A DNA stretch of 64,000 bases from Oscheius sp. JU75 (lineage: Eukaryota; Nematoda; Chromadorea; Rhabditida; Rhabditidae): the NCBI GenBank assembly GCA_037178855.1, contig JASJZC010000001.1, positions 4,030,001 through 4,094,000 on the forward strand, given 5' to 3'. Below, piece after piece: positions 1 to 11,079 of the stretch. Position numbers and translations under genes: made by a program. Below the pieces are notes generated by a model, which worked only from the letters and a program-made list of their open reading frames with translations, was not told the DNA's origin and did not search any database. Position 1 is the first letter of the stretch; every line of letters starts with the position of its first letter.

Positions 1-444
1 CGTGAGATAATGTAATAGTGTCCGCGAACGACAAAGGTACGGATGTGTGTGGATCAAATTTCTAAAAGACCAAGTTTTCTTCCCGAAATTCCGTGACTCC
101 GAGTGTTTCTAGGCAACTTCAGGCGTCTTAATCAACGACAAAGGAGTCTCTTTCCTCTATTCCAGCCTCTGCTCTGTTACTGTATTACCTATGTCCTCTC
201 CCATTTGTTGTCTCAATTCTCATGCTCTCTCCTACCCCATGTTTCATCTACAAAGATTCTCCTCCAGAATCTAAATCTCTGAGCTTGACAAAGTAGACAA
301 ACATGCCACCGATATTTCACGCTCATTCTTATCGCTCTCTGCCATCGGTCAACATATGACCCCCAAGCTTCCATTCTTCCTCTTTTTCCTCCTTTCACTA
401 CTGTTTTCAATCTGCATGATGTAGATTTCAGTCAAAGAACCTGG

Positions 445-3400
445 ATGGGCTCAACTGCTCCGCCGGACTATGCGGCGGCAACGCAGCTGCGTTCCACGGC
501 TCAGCAGATGAGTGCTGGAATCAGCGTAGATCTCGTCGTGGCAGCCCAGGTAATTTGCTCGGCTTGATTTATGGCTTGTTTACACGAGAAGGTGTTTTTG
601 AAATGCGTCCTTTGACTGCAAGTCGAATGGCTCTATCATTGTGGAGCGATCTAAATGACCGAGGCGGATACTGTACTACTTGGATACAGGCCCGGATCCT
701 CTAATCATGGCTTGAGAGCATGTTTCAGATCTTTACCTATTGTCTTCGAGTAGAAATCACAGTTTGACCCCAAAATAAGTAGATGGAAAGTCACCAAAAA
801 CCCAAAACATCATCCTTTCAATTCCAAAGCCATTCTATTAGGTCTCCCAGGTCCCAGGAATCCATTTTAGGTAGGGAAGAGAACAAATCAGTCTGAGCGT
901 TCCTCTTCTCATTGCTATTCGTCTTGCTAAAGACGGAAAGTTGGTCGTTCGGAGCCGTAGCCGCCGGGCACAATTAGGCGGGAGACGAAGTCAATTTTGC
1001 GTGAGGAGTGTGAGGTTAACAAGGCTGTCGCTCCCCCTAAAAAACTTAAAGAGTGAAAAACAAGGAAAGTTTTCAGAGGGAGGCGAACTTTCTTCGAATG
1101 ATCGACCGAAAGGCACCACTGCTCTACGAGCCCGACGTCGTTTCGACGGCCATTCGACGCTACGAGACCTTCTGGCTTCCGATGCAGGTAATAAATTCGA
1201 GTCTCTCCAACTTTACAAAAAAATAGCCTTTGATCCCAATTTCTGCCACTCTTAGCTAGTTTACACGGCTGATGGCACAACTAAAGTCAGCGAGTAAACA
1301 TTCTGTCCAATATGGACTTCCTCCTCCCCTAAGAGATTTCGAGAAAATATACAAAGAATATCAGAAATTTCTATTTTGCCTGCTAAAACAATTTTTTTTC
1401 AGGCCCGAAACCCCGACCCGAATGTGATTCCTCCATTGGACGTCCACTGGATTTGGCATACACACATGCTGTGTCCAACGAGCTATCAGGATGTAAGAGC
1501 AATTTTTGGTGTCCGAGATCTTCTGAACTCTTTGTGGACCCTCTCTCCGCCTCAAACCAAATCGAATTGGCGCCTTTATATAAGAGAGTGAGGGGCGTGG
1601 GAGGGCCAAGGGACCCCTCCTTACTCATCGCTTATGTTAATGAGAAGGAGAGCGGAAAGAGGCATTCTTTGGGAACGGACAAGAATAATGGAGAGGGCGA
1701 GAGCGGGATTGAAAGTTCAGACATCGAAGCTAGGAGTACAAGTGTTCGAAGGCTGACTGTGAGAGATCGGACTGGGCTGTTGAAAACTGGAGGGTATGAG
1801 AGATAGAGAAAGTGTACCAGTGTTGGTATAAACTCCAGTTTCAGGACTGTGAACGTCTGGTCGGTCGCGTCATTGACCATCGTCTTCTTTCCTCGGACGA
1901 AATCCAGAAGAGGTATCTCCTTCCAAACCTCTTCTCACAATCGTTCCAGATACGAAGCCTCGGTCCGAGCATGGGATGCATACTGCTCAAACGAACCGTA
2001 TGACTTCTTAGCCAGTCCAGCTCCGGCTCCGACCTACGTCAGTCAATGCAAGTACGATATTGCCTCAGCTGTGCAACGACAACGAAATTTCAATTATCAG
2101 GTAGGGGAAATTAGATATCAGTGTTATTGGAAGGAGAGCGGAAATAGGTGCCGTTTGACGTCGGAAACTTGCACACTGGTATTCGGTTACTCTCTTCTAT
2201 GAAATTACCCACCAAAAGTCAAAGAGTAAACCGGTGGAACCAGCAACAGACATTTATTAACCATCCAGTTTGCAGGTCTCTCTACCTCATTACACCTCAA
2301 CCAAATTTCTGACGGAAGCCGTTAAACGCTACGTCCAGTTCCTCCTTCTCAAGCAAACATATAACGACCAATTCCTCACTCCGTGTTACGATTTTGATCT
2401 CATTTGGCATACACATCAGGTTAAGGTTGTTCATTCCAACTCAAAGTTGTACTTCAGGTTCACCCACTTAACTATCAACGAGACTGTACGGCCATTTTCG
2501 GGCGTCTTTTGAAGCATGACGACTCGGTCAATGACAGAGCCAAAGGCAGTAAGCTGCTCAAAGGAGAGGCTTTAACGAAGAAATTATGGCAAGCCCATTT
2601 TGAGCAGGCCTTCTGGAGACGAGGATGCATGTTCAGGTGGACATTTCTTTTGGGTAGCAGTATAGTTCTATGCATCAAAGGCACTTCATAATGTGGAAGA
2701 GAGGCTTTCCCTATCCATCATTTTCGGCCACGCGGCGCAACTCCAGACACTTTTGAGAGTTCATCAAAGTGAGAGGGGGAACAGAAATTCCAGAAAACAG
2801 AAGCGGAGAGAGATTGATGCTGTTTGTGGGTACTGGCGGTCTTTGATCGGTTGGGAGAGACCCTTCGACTGGGTTTTTTGAAGTCCTTTGGGGTTTGAGG
2901 GTCGAGAACAGAAGACAAAAGGTACAGTGACATAATTAATCTTTTTCAGGGGACACAATGCTCCTTACATCATGGGATTCGAGAGCCAAGACTTGAGTCT
3001 CGTTGCGTACGGTGAAATTCACGTCCCCTCGATAGCCCTGAAGGACATTCCCGTCCAACGGGAACAACTGCGACTAAAGCTGTGCTACGGGAATAAGAAA
3101 GTTACAACTTTCAATGCGGATCTCTCTCAAAAACAGGTACGTGCTCCCAGGAACCAGTCAAGTTGTTCGTAATAGTTTGGCGCGAACACCGACAGAGGGT
3201 GGACGGGGCCAACTGTCAATTTCTTGGCACAGACTGATGGATCCGGCTGGGGTTCGAGACTCGAGTTATTAACACTTTCGAATGACGAGTGTTATCTTTA
3301 GGCAAATTGTATCTTTGACACTCTTTTTCATAGTAGTCAGTATTTCATTCGGTTCACCACATTCCAGTCTCTATTTTTAGCCCCTCCGAACCCATTCCCA

Positions 3401-5145
3401 ACATTAAAAATGTCCGTTCGTTGAGCTCGAAAAAGCGACAGATCACATTGACAGTTGGCAAAGGGGCACTCACGGGTGACTGATCGAATTGATGAGGGTG
3501 GATGGGGGGAATCCTCGAGAAAGAACACGGTTTCAGGTAACCAAATCGGGTTTTTCTCTAGTCTGGCAGCCGACGGACTCTTCGACATCCGCCTCAATAG
3601 TCAAATTTCCGTTTGAGCGGAAAGCGGCCAAGGTGAGAAGACACAGAATTATCACAGACAAATATTCTTTTAGGATCTTATTGTTGAATTGGAAGTCTTC
3701 GACAAGGTCTTCTTGCAAAGAAAGGATCTCATTAAGCTGGTTGGAAAAGTCAATCTTGATCAGGTTAGTTGATGAATTGAATTGAAACTCTTACTGATTG
3801 TGTGGCAAAAATAAAAAAACCTTTCAGCTGCTTCCTCCACAAAACTCCAAGACAGCTCACAATGTAGCCGAGGTGCAGTTGAGGACGAAAGACGTCGATC
3901 CAGAAATGTTGGCCAAGGTCAACGTAACGACTTCGTAAGCTTCTTCGTTTCTCGAAGATTTATGCTTCCTAGAGTAACTCTCAGTCGGGAACTGTCCCTG
4001 CTTTCTGACGATTTCGTTGCGACGACACTGCAGCCAGAGTCTCATTTGGCCTTCCTATGTCAATCTGCCGCTCTCAACAGAAGCCCAATCGCCATCGGGA
4101 CACAGGTTCACATTGCCACACACAGGTAGCCCTTGAAACCAGTAACATTACCGAAAACCATTCAGCGTTGTGGATACGAGAGATGGGACAAAGTACACGG
4201 TACAAGTCGTCCATTCTGCATCAATGCTCCTGTCTCTGATTTTGGTATATGGGCGAGAACAGCGTCTTCTGGCTATGGCTCATCTGATCGGTGCAGATTC
4301 GCTGCCCAGCAGGGATCAGTTGGACAATAATCTGGTGAGTTGATGTGAAACCTCATGAACTTCTTTGCTTTTCAGTTCCTCCCTCATTTGTCCTCTGCCG
4401 ACGAGAGAGCTTTTGTGATAGTCAACAAGGACGGAGACTACGGGATTGTCAAAGGCAGATGGACTGGATTCAGTCGGAAACAACCAGCCGCCAAGGGCCA
4501 GAAGGCCAAGCCCGGGAATCCCGGTCGTCTGCTGGTCGACGCCTTCAATCTGCTGAAGAATACTGTTCAAAAACTTGAAGTTCCCACTCCTGAAGGCTCT
4601 ACACTCTTTGTTATTGGAGGTATGAAACTACCGCTTTCATCTTTTGAGAGAGTTCTTTAGATGCCCAAGCTCGACTACCCGGTAAAAGGATCGAATGTAG
4701 GTCGACGAACACGGCTGAGCAGATTGCCAGTGTATTCTGTGTCGGAACACTTTTCGTCTTGTGTAATCCTGACAAGGTGAGAGGAACATTAGTATCCGCT
4801 GAAAAAGATTTAGATCCGTTCCCGTTCTGACAACACCACAGTCGGACACCAGGCCCACAAATGGCCGCTGACTTTGGCTTGTGGCTACGGTAGACAAGCT
4901 CCGACGAATCGACTCATCCACCAGGACAGTGGTCACAGTATAAACTATCCTTTTCTATTCCAAACCAATGTTTAGCTAATGGTACGACTGGTATAGAAGC
5001 CGTTCCCATCATGATGGCCATGTGTGCAGCTGGAGATGCCTGCGATGCTGCGGCTTGTGGAGCCTGCGGTGCCTGTGGGGCGTGTGGAGCTTGTGGTGGC
5101 TGTGGAGCATGTGGAGGCTGTGGAGGATGCGGTGGATGTGGTTGA
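445..5145 (+). CDS. GRDP / DUF1399 glycine-rich domain protein (multi-exon)
   Basis: About a dozen exons joined by introns of about 36 nt up to about 540 nt. The first exon starts MGSTAPPDYAAATQLRSTAQ after a TTTCAG acceptor. The diagnostic feature is the DUF1399 pair of motifs: PPLDVHWIWHTHMLCPTSYQD (first 20 residues shown by DVHWIWHTHMLCP, near 1435-1495) and, further on, DFDLIWHTHQ followed by VHPLNYQRDC (2390-2490). Both carry the WHTH signature that recurs in GRDP proteins of plants, fungi and nematodes. The C-terminus (about 5030-5142) is a run of Cys, Gly and Ala with CGAC and CGGC repeats, which explains the family name. The molecular function of the family is poorly known; plant members have been linked to osmotic stress and RNA binding. 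An AATAAA lies at 5312-5317. Family call is secure; the middle exons (3200-4900) are only approximately placed. Confidence 0.85.
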
Positions 5146-5371
5146 TCGGCAGTAAGAGTAAAAGTGATTTAAAATTGGTATCAGTTCACTTAATTGGACT
5201 ACTGGACCTCCTCGCTCGAAACATTCTTCACACTTTCAATCGATTTGTACCTGTTTTTTTCTGTATCTTTGGTTGACTGGTAGAGATCTTTCCTTTGTTT
5301 CTATGAGACGAAATAAACTTTTTTAAAACTGACTGTGAAGCAACTCAAAATTTGTTACATACTTTATACAA

Positions 5372-5554
5372 ATGCAACCGTTAAGAAGAAAAGATTGGAA
5401 CGAAATTGTGATAGCCGCGGGGTCTGTGAGAGTATTAGGTACTGTCTACTTCTTATCAAAAACCCACGCGACCACTATCTTTGACCGATGGTTCGAATAT
5501 CCGCAGATTCAGGCGGACAAGAGCATGTTCTTTGAACGTAAATGTGCCAGCTAA
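5372..5554 (+). CDS. Small open frame of 60 codons, doubtful
   Basis: An ATG-started frame just after the GRDP polyadenylation signal. It begins MQPLRRKDWNEIVIAAGSVR, then a mildly hydrophobic stretch and a charged tail ending in RKCAS. It could be a small protein or the first exon of the TPR gene that follows, since a GT sits in its last third. I do not recognise it and no motif supports a function. Confidence 0.25.
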   Translation: MQPLRRKDWNEIVIAAGSVRVLGTVYFLSKTHATTIFDRWFEYPQIQADKSMFFERKCAS

Positions 5555-5799
5555 TGCATGGTTTTCCGTGTGTAGGGACGATCATCTCTTCCTATACATG
5601 ATTGACAAAGTATTCTTGCCATCCCAATAGAGGGATGACTGTTCCAAAATTTCTTTCAACCTCCACATGAGCAGGGTCGGAAGCATTGTAATACCTCAAA
5701 CTTGGGTAATTAAACCAACGATGTCGCTCGCTCTAGGATGGTATGGGGTGCGGAGAGGAGAGATAGTATGGCAGATTTCGATAAGAGACGGAAGGAAAG

Positions 5800-6376
5800 T
5801 TCAGGATTTCAGGGGAGCAGTTCAAAAGTACACAGAAGTTTTGAAATTGGTCAATTACCTCTTAAACTACATGTAACTTCAGTGCCGCTGCGTGTTTTGG
5901 TCTGGAAGAATACCAGAAATGTGTGGGCGACAGTCGATCTGCCTTGAAATTGAACAAGAATTATGTGAAAGCGTATGGGGGTGGGTCTATGTTCAACCCT
6001 GTCCCTGTGTTCTCTACCTAACTCTTTCTGCCCACCCAGAACTCTATTCAGCCACGCCCTCTTCGCCCTTGGACAGTACAAAGACTCCATTGAAGCTTTC
6101 AAAATGGCTTTAGAACGCGCTCAGGCAACTTACCAAAAAGAGAAATTTTTAGCTAAAGAGAAACACATGCGAGACTACTTCTTCTGTCAGCAATCTGGTG
6201 GCCAACCACATATGAGAAATGGACCGATCTTACCTGAAATCGCTGCCTCTGTAAAGGTAGGATTTAATACTTAGGACTACATGGAAAAATCGTTCGGGAA
6301 ATATAAAGGTACTTGTTCTATTTTGTAGGTCGAGGGCATACGTTTACTCGAAGGAACTCGAAAAGTGCATTACTGA
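5800..6376 (+). CDS. TPR-repeat protein (5' part unresolved)
   Basis: Three exons can be read. The middle one gives AAACFGLEEYQKCVGDSRSA followed by LKLNKNYVKAY, a classical tetratricopeptide helix pair of the co-chaperone kind (compare TTC1, SGT, TOMM34: N-x-A-A-C, L-x-x-Y, D, A-L, K-A-Y). The next gives LFALGQYKDSIEAFKMALER, a second TPR, then a long charged helix rich in Lys and Glu. A short last exon ends near 6376. TPRs are protein-binding scaffolds, often for HSP70/HSP90 tails. The start was not found; the first part may lie in 5370-5800 or be degraded, so the gene could be partial. Confidence 0.5.
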
Positions 6377-6584
6377 CTGCAGAACATAGCTCACTATCTA
6401 CGAGAAAGATGCTGCATCTCGCCGTGCAGAGGCGAAATAATAAAAGGGAGGAAACAGTATTAGTATATTTTGTTGTTCAAATTGAGAAGTAAACTGTTGC
6501 GAATAATTGTGAGAAGAAGTGGTCATGTTTCAGGTATAGATTTGCTGAAAAAACGCTTTTCGTCTTCACAAACTCTCCCAATCT

Positions 6585-6790
6585 CTACTATTTCTACTAT
6601 TTAAAGCGCGGTGGTTTCTGTGGAGGACCCTGTCTGTTTGTTTGTTCGTCCGGGCCACGAACCAGAAGCAACAATTATTTTGTGAAAATTTTGTAAGTCA
6701 CATTTTAAGTTTGCATAGAACGAGTTGCTCTTGGAAAGAGTCACAGAATAGAACAAGTGGTTGGCGGCGAAGCTGCCTTTAGGCAGCTGG
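6585..6790 (+). repeat. Dispersed repeat family R1, copy 1
   Basis: Shares with the copies at 8786 and 20168 the order: TTTAAAGCGCGGTG-like start, TTCTGTGGAG, a TCTGTCTGTTTGTTYGTCCG block, CCACGAACCAGAAGC, an AATTATTTTG block, and a GGCAGCTGG-like end. The spacing of the blocks is conserved among copies. Confidence 0.6.
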
Positions 6791-8093
6791 TTATATTTTT
6801 TTAAAGAGCAACAAGGTCACGTGTTCCTCTCTCTGACCAGAATGAAGAGGGAAGCTATAAGCTATATTTTTTTTATATCCATGAAGACCATTGTTGCTGC
6901 CTCTTGCCTATTCTCTCTCTTATTACATTACCGTTATCCAATTTAACCTAATCGCAACAACACAGTGATCACTTGGGCCATTCTCTCAACGTTCAAAGTC
7001 AACGACATTTATATTACACGTTCTGCAAAGAGATGACTGTTCTTTCTTGAGCTTAGAACTTGAAACGAAGCTGATTATTCGCGGCGATCATGCAATATTA
7101 ATCTTGTGACAGATGAGTTGAAGTACCAGGGAATGGTTTGTCACCTTGAGTGGTTTTTGTCAATATTCCAATTCAACCAGCAATTCCCGAATAATTTCCC
7201 GCAGAACACACGTCATAATGCCTAGCCATTTACCAGTCTGTTTCGGAAATAATATTCTTTTTTTTCTGGTCTTCTCATATTTTTTTCGTAAAAAAGCAGA
7301 TCGAGATGGAAGATCCAATTCTGAAAAATCCATTACAGATAGCTTACAATCAGAAATTTGTTAGTCATACTCTTTAGTGTTTAAAAATCTTTGCTTTTCT
7401 CATCTTTGGAGACTTGTTCTCCATGCAATATCTCGTTTTCCGCCAGATAAAAGTCTCTATTAGCACTTTTCAAATGAGGTCTCGCGTCATACCTTCCTGA
7501 CATTCTATTTGAAGGCATCTGTTCTTTTAGTGAAACTGACACAATAGCATCTTTTTCAGCTAATCAAGAATGTGGCAACTAGGAGACTTGTCCCTTACAT
7601 ACGTGCCAGGTGAGTATTCTCCAAGAGTGTTCTATGGGCTGCTTGTTTATGTACACGGTTATTCTTTGTGAGGTAAATGCTGAACAGTTTACTCAATTTC
7701 CTTGGCAATGATGGCTGTTATTTTCCGGCGACAATAGGATATTTATTACGTTATAGGTTGATCAAAGAAGCAAGAGTAACAACATTAGACCATTTCTCAG
7801 CATATGGTGCAGAGAGATGCTGTACCAAAGAAACATTGCGCTAGCCGCCGTACCATTGCGTCATGTGAGCCTCAGAGGGTTATATAGTGGGCAAGTGGTA
7901 TGTCACGGGCAGGAAGCGGTCCGGAGCATGTGAACCAAAAGAGATGACTTCGCAGTCGCCACGCAACTCGCAAACTCGCAACATGCATCGCAACGCAACT
8001 TGCAACACGTTGATCATGTGTGAAACGTCTTGACCACTTTCTTTTGAAATTTGGAACCGGGACCTCTATGCTCTTCTTTTACCATTATCAGGA

Positions 8094-8133
8094 AGAATGA
8101 GACAGATATTCTACCGAATGTCTGTCTCATTCT
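8094..8133. repeat. Short hairpin: 18-bp stem, 4-nt loop
   Basis: The left arm AGAATGAGACAGATATTC is followed by TACC and then GAATGTCTGTCTCATTCT, which pairs with it throughout apart from one T-G wobble. The very short loop is unlike a typical microRNA precursor and fits a palindromic duplication. Confidence 0.75.
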
Positions 8134-8785
8134 CTCATTGTGGGTTTCCCGTTCGTTCTTTGGTGCACTGAACGGGATGATCAGAGGGTGGGTATGACCT
8201 CGTCAACTCGTTATTCAACCTAGATCAAAGAAGAGACTGAATATATTAGGAAGAGGCGACCGATCACCATTTTTTTTTGTCTTATCATAAACACATGGAA
8301 AATTGTTCCCTCTATGGGTACAATCCTCAGCTTCAGAGCCTGCTCTCAGTTTGCAGAAAAACCAATCATTATTGTTCCCAAGCCTATATTTAACAAGATG
8401 GATGAGAACATAAATTAATTGAGATCTCTGAGCTTTTGGGCGAACGTTCAAAGAGGCTATGGTCCGTTTTACTAGTTTAACTTCGTCATTTAGGAACTTG
8501 ATTGAAAGAAGTAAACTTTATTTTCGTGTGAGCTACTTTGCACAAAGTTCACTTCAAGTTTTTGATGCAGAGAAACCTCCAAGAGACGTTTTACACCTCT
8601 TCAAAAAAGCCTACCTGTACTTTGTTAATGCCACCGATATACTGTCGTTACAAACCGTGTCGTTCATTCTTCGTTTTTCATCTTCCAAACTCTGGGAACA
8701 GTATCCTAGTAACCCTGGGGAAAAGAACTCAAGTTGTTCCTTGGTTCTCACTTATGAGAACTCGGAACCTCTTTCCAGTCTGTTC

Positions 8786-9056
8786 TAGTTCTATCTCTCC
8801 TATCTCAAGCGCGATGATTCCTGTGGAGAACTCTGTCTGTTTGTTTCTTTGTCCGTGGCCACGAAACAAAAGCGAGTCAATTATGTTGTTCAGAAGTTTT
8901 GTTATTCAGAAACAGTTAGTGCCTAAATTGGGTGGCAAGCTAACTATGGGTACGCTCTAGAACTTGGCTTTTGTCGCAAGGAAACGGCTGGAAGCCTTTT
9001 GTTACTACAAATCCGCGCAGCCGTAAATTCAAACTGAAGATAAAAGGACGGCTGGT
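8786..9056 (+). repeat. Dispersed repeat family R1, copy 2
   Basis: Contains the blocks AAGCGCGATGATTCCTGTGG, GTCCGTGGCCACGAAACAAA, GCGAGTCAATTATGTTGTTC, and at the 3' end GCGCAGCCG with AAAGGACGGCT. These last two blocks match copy 3 at about 20340-20383 almost base for base. No open frame is shared by the copies, so it looks non-autonomous. Confidence 0.7.
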
Positions 9057-9274
9057 GTTGAACTAACAATAAGATATAGTATCCGTTTGCTTTTGCCATT
9101 CCAGTCGCACATCTGATTTGACCTCAATCTCAGTCAGAAACTATTATTTGCTTAGAGTTCGCCTATTTTCTCTTACTTTGGCTCTCCGTGGATCAACCCG
9201 TTTATTTGACAACAAGGTGCTGATGTTCTGCTCCCTTAATTTTTGAAATTCTCCTGCGTCGGAAAAGTCCGAAC

Positions 9275-9316
9275 GTGTGACTCTCACATGTACAGGTTCG
9301 TGTGAGAAAGTCACAC
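9275..9316. repeat. Inverted repeat upstream of the SRSX-like receptor
   Basis: GTGTGACTCTCACA is separated by 12 nt from TGTGAGAAAGTCACAC. The arms pair over 14 bp with a two-nucleotide bulge. It lies about 220 bp before the receptor start. It may be a small RNA hairpin, a protein-binding palindrome or a transposon relic. Confidence 0.6.
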
Positions 9317-9538
9317 AATTACTGGAGCACTAGTAACTTTGCTTAACCCCGTATTTTACAGTCCATCTGTTACTTTTTTTTGCTGTATGACTCTTTCGCG
9401 GACCGAGATGTAACCAACTCATCAAAACAAAGTCGTTTAGTTTGGTAAAATACAGCTCTATATCAGAAACCATGGACTCGGGCTGACTTGCATTTTTACT
9501 GTTGTTCAATCGTGACTTTTCAGCGGACATGTCAGCCT

Positions 9539-11018
9539 TCGGCACTCCGGACATAGTGCTGTTTGCCACCCAGACGACGATAGCAACTTTCGGAATCTTC
9601 GGTCACGTTCAGATCTTCTACGCCACTTGGAAGAAAAAACAAATTCAGACCAAATACGGTACCCATTTTTAATCTTCTAGAGTCATCCGAACCAATTCAG
9701 GACTTCTTCTACTTCAACTCTCTGTGGCACATCTGTTTTGTATTATTGGAGAGCTGACCAATACAGTACTCATATCCTGTCCGACACAGACCTCAGAAAT
9801 GGCCTGTTTTCTGATCCTATCACAGTATATCTTCTTTGAAATTGTACAGGCTGTGCTAATGCTCAGCATCTCACTGGATCTCTTCATGGCCATTGTTATG
9901 CCAATGTTGTGAGTCTTTTTCTTGACTCGCTCTAAATCATTTTTTTTTCTCTCTTGACCATGACTGTGACTGTTACTAATAACCTGATACCTTTTTATTC
10001 TGTTCTTTTCTCTTGACTCACACGATTCCTTGGCTCGTAATTTTTGACGACAATCGTCCCGAACTTCTTTTCCAATAACTCTGTTTCAGTTACCGAGACA
10101 TGGATGTGAAGAAATCCTGCATAATCTCAGGAATCTGTTCCTGTATAGCAGCTGGCATTTACGCGACCGTCTTCATCTGTCTTGTCTCACCCTCAAACTC
10201 TATCGTCTGCACAATGCAGGCTTTGCGTTTCGTCCAACGTCTCTCGACCTCACATAACATGATTCATTTTCTTCTGGGATTGGCCCAAATCATGTGCTAC
10301 GCTACAGCCTATCTTACCGAGTTCATTAGAGGTGGTTCTTGAACTGATATCTCTTGTAAACCGAGTCCGTTTGCAGGAAGAATCTTTCACAAAGCCAATC
10401 CTACGGCATGCTACCGTAATCGACATAAGAAGTCTATGCGGACGATATCGGTTCTGATCACAATCTATTTATTGACGTGGTTCGCCTCGATCATCATCGA
10501 CGAGATTACTCAGAGGTTGGGGGAAGAAGACTCGAAGAACTACCATTGGGCTCCGTTGAGAGCAGCTACGGTAGGTATTCGGGGGATTATGATTCTGAGC
10601 TAACAGTAAAGATGCTTCAGAAGCTAGGTGGTTGGAGACTTGACTCACTTTTTGTTCCTGACTTTGGGCAGTAGGAATCATTGACACAATGGCAGAAACG
10701 TAAAGACTCACATCAGTAAAAATTCAATCAATGAGACGCTAAGGAAGAGACAATGCGGTCGCTACCTAGCCTGAAAGACTACCACAACTTTCCAAATGAG
10801 TAGTTCAGGGTATTCTTCAAATGTTGACCTTCTCCCAGTGCTTCTACGTCTCCATTTGGCGCAGTTCCGAATATCGCAATATAATCAAGAAGATGTGGAA
10901 GGGGTGGTTCAGTTTCTGCTTCCCAAGATGGTGCTCCGATCTCGTCATCAAATGCAAACGGAGTCAGATCAAGCCCGTCACCGTGACGACGGTTCAGACT
11001 TCCCAGTTGAAAAAGTAA
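9539..11018 (+). CDS. SRSX-like chemosensory 7TM receptor
   Basis: Five or so exons. The start ATG lies five bases after a TTTTCAG acceptor, as expected for spliced-leader addition. The chain begins MSAFGTPDIVLFATQTTIAT (helix 1), then LQLSVAHLFCIIGELTNTVL (helix 2), SMLSIS-like helix 3 ending in SLDLFMAIVMP, helices 4 and 5 around CIISGICSCIAAGIYATVFI, a charged loop with KANPTACYRNRHKKSMRTIS, helix 6 TISVLITIYLLTWFASI, then FSQCFYVSIWRSSEYRNIIK as the end of helix 7 and tail. The LDLFMAI in place of DRY and the FYVSIWRS-EYR end are typical of nematode SRSX. Probable role: odorant or pheromone detection in chemosensory neurons. SRSX versus another 'srs' family is inference. Confidence 0.75.
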
Positions 11019-11079
11019 AGAAATAACGATTTCATCGCCAACATAACAGACAAGGCACAATTTAAGAATAAAGTTAGCC

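Larger units (their letters stand above)
6377..9538. other. Intergenic, no convincing gene; repeats and hairpins
   Basis: No exon chain with recognisable protein was found on either strand. The stretch holds two copies of a dispersed repeat (about 6585-6790 and 8786-9056), a tract of CGCAACT-like short repeats near 7960-8005, a perfect 18-bp hairpin at 8094-8133 and a second hairpin at 9275-9316. The open frames here (for example 8459-8960) overlap the repeat and have no family resemblance. Confidence 0.5.
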
